NCBI GenBank assembly: GCA_021397835.1
Contig: JAJFZO010000609.1
Coordinates: 7,132,001 to 7,196,000, forward strand
DNA: 64,000 nt
Source of the DNA: Moringa oleifera
Lineage: Eukaryota; Streptophyta; Magnoliopsida; Brassicales; Moringaceae
Reading direction: 5' to 3'
Shown: positions 25,501-64,000 of the stretch, piece by piece
Layout of the letters: each line of letters opens with the position of its first letter
Position numbering within the stretch: the first letter of the stretch is position 1
Made by a program: the position numbers and the translations under genes
Notes under the pieces: generated by a model
Database searches by the model: none
What the model was told of the DNA's origin: nothing
The model's input: the letters and a program-made list of their open reading frames with translations, nothing else

Positions 25501-26565
25501 TTAATTCGCGGTTTAATTTTTTCAATCCATTTCTTAATTTATGAGAACGTATCTTAGCTCTAATTTCATGTATTGATTTCCCAATGCATGTCTTAATATC
25601 TTAATTCATCCTCAATTTGTTAAATCGTTTATTATTTTATGAGAATATGTGTTCTTGTTTCATGTGTGAATTTTTCAATTTGTATCTTAATGTTTTATTC
25701 TATGTCTTAGTTTGACAATATGTACCTTACTTTATATGATGGCGGTATTTTTTATAATTGTATAACACGTTAAGAATAACTTTGTGTCTTGCCAAAACGT
25801 CAGCAATAATTCTTTAACATTTACAAGTTTGGTATCTTTTTGTATATTTTATTTAGCCATTATATTTTAAATTTATAATTACTTTAAAACTATTTGCACA
25901 GCTTATATTATCTTATATGTAAACCTTTTTAACCTAGGGCTATGAGCAATATGAAAAATATGTCGACAAAAAAAGGTTCCTTAAAAGTTCTAATTATGAG
26001 GCACATAAATGGGATGATGATATATTAGCTTGAGTTCGAGGTAGATTCAAGGAAGGTTGTTCACCATGACACATTATCAATATGATAATTTTTTTGTTAC
26101 AAAAAAAACATTCTTTCTTAATTAATTGGTGACATTGTTTGATACTTAACACATTATGTCGCTATTGAACTCATGTTAAGTGAGCTGCTAGCATTGGGTT
26201 ATCGCTAGTGTAGATCTAAGTGACCTATTTTTGCGTGTATACGAGTCTTCTATGAAGAATATACCTAAGGGCAAATGAATCAGATACGATAGATGCTCTT
26301 TAGATTTCTTGCTAGTAGGGAGTTTTTTATTTAAAAACCAGATATCAAGACACATTAATTGCCACTATGGTATGTGTTGTACCTAAAGAAGACAGTCCCC
26401 TAATAAAGATAAGAGTAAGTTATTTTTTTTTTTATTTCTATGGTTAACTATTAACTAATACAACTATTTGATGAACTAACCTTTAGTGTTTTGCTTTTTT
26501 GCAAAATAACTATAGATGTCACATATTGCACATAATTGAACACCCTATTGTTGGTAAGCAAGGTT
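22510..26565 (+). pseudogene. Ulp1/DUF1985 gene remnant of MULE copy 2
   Basis: Readable pieces include EEMWFSLGEKEV near 22595 (the Trp codon, a stop in copy 1, is intact here at 22602-22604). Others are DAMKLSLVYLLHNYLKG near 22915-22965, an exon VFAFEVISTYYQF near 23252, and HKWDDDIL...VRGRFKEGCSP near 26010-26066. The last, near 26520, is a segment like ILHIIEHPIVGKQ in place of the catalytic-Cys region. The GNCGPH motif itself is lost. Many stops and frameshifts rule out function. Confidence 0.7.
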
Positions 26566-27084
26566 AGTAAGTCATTTAAGTACGATAACTGTGAAATTTC
26601 ACACATCAATAGCATTTCAAGTGTTCACAAACTCCCTCAGTGAAAGACAAGGCTACAATGGAACTAGGCTAAATATTATTATTATTTTTAAAAAATTATA
26701 AATTATAGATATTGATTCGTGATTTCTTTTTTTTTTTTTTGGTTTAGAATATTTAATTTTTATAAACGTTTGGTTCTTGATTTGTAATATGAAAACAATT
26801 AACAATTTTTCATAGAAATATCGGTGAAAATGATAATTAATCCATGTTTTCATTATATAATACACCTTATTCAATATATATGCCACAAAATTAAGAAAAA
26901 AAGTCACATATCAAATGTTTAGTCACATTTTTGCAATTGGTTGGAATATTGATCCACCCATCAAATGTTAAGTCACATTTTTACTTCTTTAAGCCATGTA
27001 ATCAAATATGAAGCCGCATAATCAAACATTAAGCAACATTTTTACTTATTCAAGCTGTTAAGATACGAAATAGTATATTAAAGG

Positions 27085-27612
27085 ATATTCACAACTAATA
27101 TCATAGTCTATTGGCTCATCTATGTTGATCTCATCAGTGTATTAAGTCTCATTGTAGAAGAATGGCTCCATGCCAAAATTCTCAACTTGAATAGGGGGAT
27201 GAGGTTGCATAATAGGGAATACATCACTGACTTGATTGCTCATGGTAGAAGAATTGAAAAGATTGTGTTAGTGTTTGACCATCACAAAAATCATTTCTAT
27301 TCTCAACAAAATTTCTTTCAATTAAATCTACAACCACATGGGGAACCACATTGTCATCATACAATAAAAACATAATATTATCATCATTCAGAATCTCAAT
27401 TTTGATGGTTATTTTTCAAGAATAACTATTGTATGCAGTATAGTGTTATACTTAAAGAAATTAACTTCCTCACAAGATTTAACTAAGTCCCATAGTTGCT
27501 CATAAGTCAAACTCTTCTTAACAATATATCCCCTAGTTCTGCGAGATCTACCAATGTATTCAACGCTTCCACTTAGTTTGGACCACTTACCATTTCACAT
27601 TATCGTGATCCT
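27085..27612 (-). pseudogene. mudrA N-terminal remnant of MULE copy 2
   Basis: The minus strand reads a decayed match to the N-terminus of the copy 1 transposase (KIRITIM, stop, NGKWSKLSGSVEYIGR..., then LVKSCEEVNFFKYNT). The stop at 27595-27597 is TGA where copy 1 has TGG (9676-9678). The downstream linker (27100-27260) matches 9140-9330 of copy 1. No transposase core follows. Confidence 0.75.
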
Positions 27613-28261
27613 TATCTTACATTTAAAACACGATATTGAGAAATTAGACATGATATTCTAAAAAAATACACGAATTAATAGATGTTTGTACCAAATAAGT
27701 CATAATTTATTTACAAATATTGAGTCATAGAATCTACAAAAATATGGCACGATTCCAAAAAATAATGCGCATTTCTAAGAGTTAAGCTAGTGTTTTGCGT
27801 TGCGAAACATTAAGTCACGAAATCTATAAAATCAAGACGTATTTTCACAAAATAATGCATGTTTTTGTCAATTATGCCAAGTTTTTTTTTACCATTTAAT
27901 GCGAAATGTTGTAACAATGCACAAAAAAATATATTACAATTTTGTTGTTAGCAAATTAAGCCTACATTTTTTGTATGCTTACTTGCATGACGTGAATTTG
28001 CCTAGAAAAGAAATATTTTTTACCTATAATACTGCAGTCATTGAAGCTCTCGACAACTTACATTGTTAATTTTGATATATAAGGTATACCTTCTTCATTT
28101 GGAATGTCAACAATAGATTCCTTGATGTTATTGTACAAAGAGATGTTCAAGAATCTTCAAGGAAAAAAGATTTTCATGAATAAGAGCTCATAGCAATGTC
28201 GAAGCAATTATTAAAGTCATTCAAGAATCAAGTGTCAAAGAAAAAGGTAATGTGAGAGAAT

Positions 28262-28361
28262 TGCAATTGAGAAGTGATGCATATGTTGCATTCAAAGAGA
28301 GAGAAAGAGACTGCAATTGAAAAGTGATACATGGTTTGCATTTGAAGAGAAAGAAAGGGAG
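28262..28361. repeat. Two-copy tandem repeat, 50-bp unit
   Basis: GCAATTGA(G/A)AAGTGAT(G/A)CAT opens units at 28262 and 28312, each ending in a GAGAGAAAG-type purine run. It lies just inside the right end of MULE copy 2, at the place where copy 1 has its GAGAGAAAG purine tract (about 10860-10905). Confidence 0.75.
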
Positions 28362-28556
28362 AAGCTATTTGGGACACATATACTTGTTTTCTCCAACCAT
28401 TAAAGAGTCAAAGAGCTGTTTAGTAAAAAAAATGAGGATATTTTCAGTAGTTCACACCATGAAAGTATTGAAAAAAAAAACATACATATGTAATTTAGGT
28501 TATTTTGACAAAAATAAATGTACAGGATGTTATTTTAGATAATTTCCATAAAAAGT

Positions 28557-29930
28557 AATAACTACTTATTATTCTATTAAAATATTAAAAAAAAGATGAG
28601 CTAGAGGGTCTTATAAATTTGTGATTCACCCATGCTTACAAGTAAAAATCTAGCTGATTTAATATAATAATGTTTGAATAAATATTTAAAAAATTTATTT
28701 AAATTTTAATTTAAATATTATTGTTTTAATTTGATCAATCTTACCAATAAAATTTCAATGTGAGTCAATCTAAATTTTATTGAAAAATTTAAAATTTAAA
28801 ATATTTAAGTTAAAAATTTTATATAAAAGTTTTCATGATCTGATTCAAGTCGATAAATTAGATTGAAACTGTTTTTTTTGAACTAAATTGAAATTGATTA
28901 TTACAGTTTTGATTTCGAATAAAATCTTAAGCCGAATTTATGAAGGTTGGATTATAATTCATGCATTTTATAAATCGTTATTGAAATTGGCAATTTGAAA
29001 TCGATTTTTCTAGTTTGAATTTTTTAAATAAATTGTAAATATTAAAAAATATTAAAAATTTATTATTTACTTAAATTAATATCATTAGTTTATGATATTT
29101 ATATTACAACAAAACTTAAATATCAAATTATTTTCATTAATTTTTTGTTAATAAATTACTTGATTAATATTTTTGTTTTTAGAAAAATTAAAATTTTTAA
29201 AAAAAGTTTAGTCGGATTCTTAAATATTTTTTAAACCGAACTTTCAATCCACCTTGAATCAAAATTCAAATTGATTTTGAATCAAATTTGTACAAAAATC
29301 GAAATCAAAATCTAACGTTTCATATTCTAGTCATTCTTTTCCTTCAACCTAAATCGATGATATAGAATCAAAATCAAATTAAATTGGAATTGTGATTACC
29401 TCTAATTTTATACAAAAATTTTTAACTTGAAATGTCACATATATGTAAAACAAATATTCAAACTATCATCACAAAATTAATATTTTTTGAGTATTAAAAA
29501 TAATTTATTTTTTAATTATATATTTTTTAAAAATTAAAATTTTATTAAAAAGTAATTTGTATGTAAGTTGAGTATAAAATTTATTTAAATTATTTTAAAG
29601 ATATTTTAACAACAAAAAAGTTAAAATCTAAATTAGATTAAATTAAAACTTTGAATGTAAAATTGATCAAATTGAAATGATAAATGCTAAATTAAAATTT
29701 GAGAAAAATTCAAAATTTTTTTATATTTATCCTATATATTTAAATGAATAGAAATATAATTTCGAATTTTTTTTATAAAAAAGATTTATGAAGCTCAATA
29801 TTTTTATTTACAATTTTTAAATAATATAAAAGTGATTCATATGATGACGAATCGGTGTACACATGCTTAATAAACATAATTGGGTCTTGTCTAAATTAAA
29901 ATTTTCCCAACTCTTCAAATCTATCTTCAT
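28557..29930. other. AT-rich spacer
   Basis: About 1.4 kb of A/T-rich sequence with repeated words such as AATTTAAA and ATTCAAATTGA. Every frame is blocked by stops. I see no gene, RNA or clear transposon end. Confidence 0.6.
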
Positions 29931-30425
29931 ATGATACTAAGAAAATACAACAGTTATTTCTTAAGCAGTGCCTGTATTTGTCACTTTGCACAGCTCATGT
30001 TATACCAAACCCCTCTAAACAATAAATGCATTTTCTATGATCTATAAAGTCACTTGGGAATGTGAATTCTCAAACAGTATCTGTTGCCTAATATTTGTTA
30101 ACAAGTTCATCTTCCTTCATTTCCGGCATAAGCATAGACAAAATTATGCTAAGCAATTAACTGTCAGAATTTAGAGGTTGTAGATTGATTGCAACAAGTT
30201 ACATATGAAGCTAGTTCCAAGCTCCAAGGAGTGTGAATCACAAAGTACAACCCCAAGAGTTGAAAAAAAAAAAAAATTACACAAATTTGATGTATTACAT
30301 ATCAAGCTCCCTGTTGCTGCTCAATTGACATAGGACAAGCTATTACCCAGTCAATAGGCGCACCAAAGGAGCTTCCACTGCCACAATAATCAGTGAGCCG
30401 CACTAGCCATTAGATGATTACAGGA
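29931..30425. other. Downstream region and likely 3' UTR of MCM5
   Basis: This less AT-rich stretch follows the MCM5 stop codon on the minus strand and probably holds its 3' UTR and poly(A) site. No other feature is seen. Confidence 0.5.
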
Positions 30426-36598
<6,173 letters not shown>

Positions 36599-36720
36599 CT
36601 CTCTCTTTCTCTCTTTGTGTCGAATCTAGGCCGATTTCTCTCTTTCTCCTTACTTTCTCTCTGTCTCTCTCGTTAAGCGAACCGCTGATCCTTGGCCTTC
36701 TCTTTCTTTCTCTGGAGTGA
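36599..36720 (-). other. MCM5 5' leader, purine-rich
   Basis: On the minus strand the sequence just before the MCM5 ATG is a long GAGA-rich tract, common in plant 5' UTRs. The transcription start cannot be placed exactly. Confidence 0.5.
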
Positions 36721-36756
36721 AGGGGTGAGCAAGAAAGGTGCTGATTAGGGATGGGG

Positions 36757-36783
36757 TTTTGGCGGGAAGAAATAGGCGGGAAA
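36757..36783. promoter_or_regulatory. Paired E2F sites upstream of MCM5
   Basis: TTTTGGCGGGAA (36757-36768) is an excellent match to the classical E2F site, and GGCGGGAAA (36775-36783) is a second one. They sit about 160-185 bp upstream of the MCM5 start codon, where plant MCM genes are known to carry E2F elements. Confidence 0.75.
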
Positions 36784-36839
36784 TGATGGGGAGGGAGCAA
36801 GGGAGAACAGTAGACACGTGTTATTGAATGGTGCAGTCG

Positions 36840-38460
36840 GTGCTACATGAGATTATATAAATATTAAATTTAAAAATAAAAATTATATAAAATTTAAATA
36901 TTTATTTAATATCATCAAATAAATATTTATATTTTAAAAATAATAAATTAAATTTTAATTTATCAAATTAATGCACTTGAATTTTTTAAAATATTTAAAT
37001 TAAAAATACTATATAATAAAATTTAATTTAAATTTTTAAATTTAAAAAAATGTTTTTTAAAATTTATATTTGTTAAAATTTTAAAAATTTTATAAAAAAT
37101 TATTTAAATTTAAATAATAAACTTTAAATGAAATGAAGAATTCATTTAAGTTATTTCAATATAAAAATATTTTAAATATTTTATAATTATTTGATTCAGA
37201 TTTAATTTAGATTAAATTAATAAATTAAAATTTGATTCATTATTTTTTAAATATAATAAATTATTAATAATATAAAATAAATTTTATAATTTTTACTTAA
37301 ATTTAAAAAATATCTACTTTTTCTTTCTTAGTTTATGTTTTTTTTCCAGTAATAAATATGTATATTTATCTAATTACAAGTAGCACTAATAATCAATATT
37401 AAAATTTATAAAAAATAAAAATAATGAGTGCAAACACACAGCAAAATAAAAAAAAAAAATATTTCACTGTCTATTTTGATTCATATACATTTTAATTTTT
37501 ATTTATAGAATCAACTAAAAAAATTAAATATTATTTGTTTATTATCATAATAACTAAAGTTCAAAAAATAAATTTGAAAGTTATATATTTTTAATAAAAC
37601 TAAAAGAGCTTTTAAAAATTAAAGTACAAGAACATCCAAAATTAAAAGTCAAATCTAAATCTAATTAAAATTAATTGTCATTATCTAATAAATAATTATA
37701 ATATTTTTAATATATTATTGAAATAAATAATATTAAAAATTTAAAAAAATTAATTTTAAAAATATCAAATAAAAAAATTTTCTTTAACGTTGAATTTTTA
37801 ATTTTTTTAAAATAAATAAAAATAAGTATTTTGTATTATTTTTTTAAAAATAATATCATTTAAATAAAAAAATTCATTCAAGATACATTTGACAAAATGG
37901 TATCGTTTGATAATTTAAATAAAATTAAAAATATATAAATCTAAATTTTACTTGATTTTAATTTTAATTTTATCATTTTAATTTTTTTAATTTTGCATTT
38001 AATTTTAATTTGTTTCAATTTAAATTTTTATTTAAACAGCTAAAAAATTAACGATGTTTTTATTATTAAAATAATTTAAAATTACTTAAATAAATTTTAC
38101 TCATCATTTCAAGTCTTTCTCTCATATTTAAATAATTTTTCATTCACAAATTATTTTTTTATTTTTAAAAAAATTTTAAAAATATATTTTGTATTTAAAA
38201 ATTTTAAAAAAATTTTGTGATGAGAACTTAAACATTTCTTTACATTCTTGCAAAATTTTAAGTTAAAATTTGTTTTTTAACATATTTGATTTAAACATTT
38301 TTAATTTAAGAATTTTTTGGTAAAATTTAAATTATGAAACAAATTAAAAATTTGAATTCATAATTAAAAAATTAAATGATTATATTTAAATTAATATTCG
38401 TACAAAATTCAATATAATTTTTGATTTTTATCATTACATTTATTACACCAATATGATTTT
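36840..38460. other. Very AT-rich spacer between MCM5 and DCL4
   Basis: About 1.6 kb made almost wholly of A and T, with TTTAAATT/AATTTAAA words and long A- or T-runs. No ORF, transposon end or RNA is recognisable. Such tracts can act as matrix-attachment regions, but this is only an inference from composition. Confidence 0.6.
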
Positions 38461-38887
38461 GAAAGCATTGATGGTATTTATGATTAATAATACTATGATT
38501 CAGTGACTTACATGAGTCTCATCTTTATTTCTAAACCTTAAGTTGCAGACATCGATGACTGCCGTTAAAGCTAGTTATCAGGTATGATCTTCATCTGCTT
38601 TAGAAAACCTTATACTGATTCAATTGTATTAAAGTCTCAAGAAGAGATCTTGAAGTTGACATAAGCGTGATAGCCAAATCATTATGAATCTTGTATTTCT
38701 GTCAATGTTGATCATTTGGCCACTGCATAGAAAGCATACTCAAAGCTGTGTAATCATAGCATATTCTGGGTATCAATGAGGGTTTGATTCATTGTGCAGT
38801 TCATTTGCTAATTTTTTTTTGGGCAAGTTTATAGATCAAGAAAGGTACAACAAGTCAAAAGAGGTTTGTTCAATTATCCATGGCTCT
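38461..38887 (-). other. Downstream region / likely 3' UTR of DCL4
   Basis: Composition returns to gene-like levels just downstream of the DCL4 stop codon, so the 3' UTR and poly(A) site are expected here. No separate gene is seen. Confidence 0.5.
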
Positions 38888-63043
<24,156 letters not shown>

Positions 63044-63429
63044 CTACAAAATCACAATGAAAAATATTATAGGTTGGCTACAGTAACAGTGAATATTTTA
63101 CACAGGACCAGCCATCACAGAAACTCCATTGAGTTCTTGAGGAAGAACATAGTTTTCAGCTATTACAAATATTTTCAGCACCTCTCATTTTGTTTCCTAT
63201 CCAAACAAAAAAAAAATTGCACCTTTATGTTACTAACTTAATTCCACAATTCACCTGAGAAACAAGAGCTTGATCAATCACTTTAAATGGCTAAGACTTT
63301 AGTGCACACTTTTGCATGGATGTACAAAGGTATACCAGGAAAACATATTTCCAAGGTGGCAAACATATACAAGTCATATGATGCATGTAGAGTTCAATAC
63401 AAACCCAACAGATCAGATCTTCTGAGGTC

Positions 63430-64000
63430 TTCTTTTTTTCTTTTTTTTTTTTTGTTGTTTTTGAACAGAAACAAGGAAAGATGTATTATTTACTAAGCAC
63501 CAAGGGGCTGGGTGCGGTTAATTACGAAGAAGTTAGTGATTATACAAAGTCAGTTAGATCATCCTCGTTTATAAAACAATTGCCCGAGTCCCAGAATTTC
63601 AACACTCTCAACCAAGACTCAGTAGCATCCCTACTGGTGTTTCTAAATTGTCAAAAGTCCTCCTATTCCTCTCTCACCATATACACCAAAAGATTAGTTG
63701 AAGGATCATCTTCAACAATCTTCTCTTCTCTCAGCTGAATCCCTCCCCAGTCCAGGTCAGTACTCCTCCACCTACTGACCCTATACACGCCCATGACAGC
63801 CCAAATACCCTCCGTAATGAGCCCCCCAATGGGCAGCCCAACTGCAGCCTAGCAAAAGATGGTAGATTGACTCTTCCTTTTCTTTACACAAGTAGTACTG
63901 ATTTTTCATAATCTTTCCCCGCTTCCACAGGTTGTCTATGGTCAAGTTCATTCACATGAAGAAGGGCACATTTCTGTTTCTTAATGTGTTTCTTAACTTA
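63430..64000 (-). mobile_element. LINE copy running off the right edge
   Basis: The minus strand carries the same 3' signature as the other copies (CCCCTTGGTGC, AT-rich segment, CTTGTTTCTG, A-rich tail at 63430-63465). Upstream of it is a decayed LINE ORF end matching 59504-59941 (compare the stretches around 63580-63720 with 59540-59680). It lies in the DCL4 intron upstream of the exon at 62900-63043 and continues beyond 64000. Confidence 0.75.

Larger units (their letters stand above)
22340..28556. mobile_element. MULE copy 2, same family as copy 1, heavily decayed
   Basis: The order of parts matches copy 1: DUF1985 segments (+) at about 22.5-23.4 kb, an acidic low-complexity segment around 24.5-24.9 kb, Ulp1-catalytic remnants at 25.9-26.6 kb, then a mudrA N-terminus (-) at 27.1-27.6 kb. 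The mudrA part matches 9140-9696 nearly word for word in places. The transposase core is deleted. The right end, read inward on the minus strand (ATGGAAATTATC..AAAATAAC), aligns with the right end of copy 1 (GAGGAAATTGAC..AAAATGGC), putting it near 28556. The left edge is uncertain, and I found no convincing target-site duplication. Confidence 0.75.

Overview
This is a window of plant nuclear DNA, most likely from a flowering plant and probably a eudicot. The evidence is AT-rich spacers, GT-AG introns, plant-type gene structures, a Dicer-like gene of the plant DCL4 class, and plant transposon families (MULE with Ulp1 gene, Copia, L1-type LINE). I cannot name the species.

Layout: 1-3025 is AT-rich spacer. 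3035-11088 is a nearly complete but inactivated Mutator-like element (MULE copy 1) with a 9-bp target-site duplication on both sides; it holds a Ulp1/DUF1985 gene (+) converging on a mudrA-type transposase remnant (-). 11898-15402 (+) is a WDR76/CMR1-type WD40 gene with two E2F-like sites upstream. It converges on 16396-21355 (-), an FAD-dependent DAO-family oxidoreductase with a LINE fragment in its last intron. About 22.4-28.55 kb is a second, more decayed copy of the same MULE family. 30426-36598 (-) is a complete MCM5 gene, again with paired E2F-like sites. 36840-38460 is a very AT-rich spacer. 38888-63043 and beyond (-) is DCL4. Its last 19 exons, 1406 codons, lie in the window and splice in frame to the stop. 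The N-terminal exons, including the ATP-binding half of the helicase, are off the right edge. DCL4 introns are swollen by Copia fragments (one with two LTRs) and by several truncated LINE copies.

I rebuilt four host genes exon by exon by checking splice sites and reading phase: 518 aa (WD40), 442 aa (FAD enzyme), 728 aa (MCM5) and 1406 aa (partial DCL4). MCM5 and the WD40 gene are S-phase/genome-maintenance genes with similar promoter motifs. DCL4 makes 21-nt siRNAs from dsRNA. The genes do not form an operon-like pathway. No wholly new system is evident. The most informative material is the MULE pair: target-site duplication, subterminal tandem arrays, and reciprocal Trp-to-stop decay visible by comparing the two copies.
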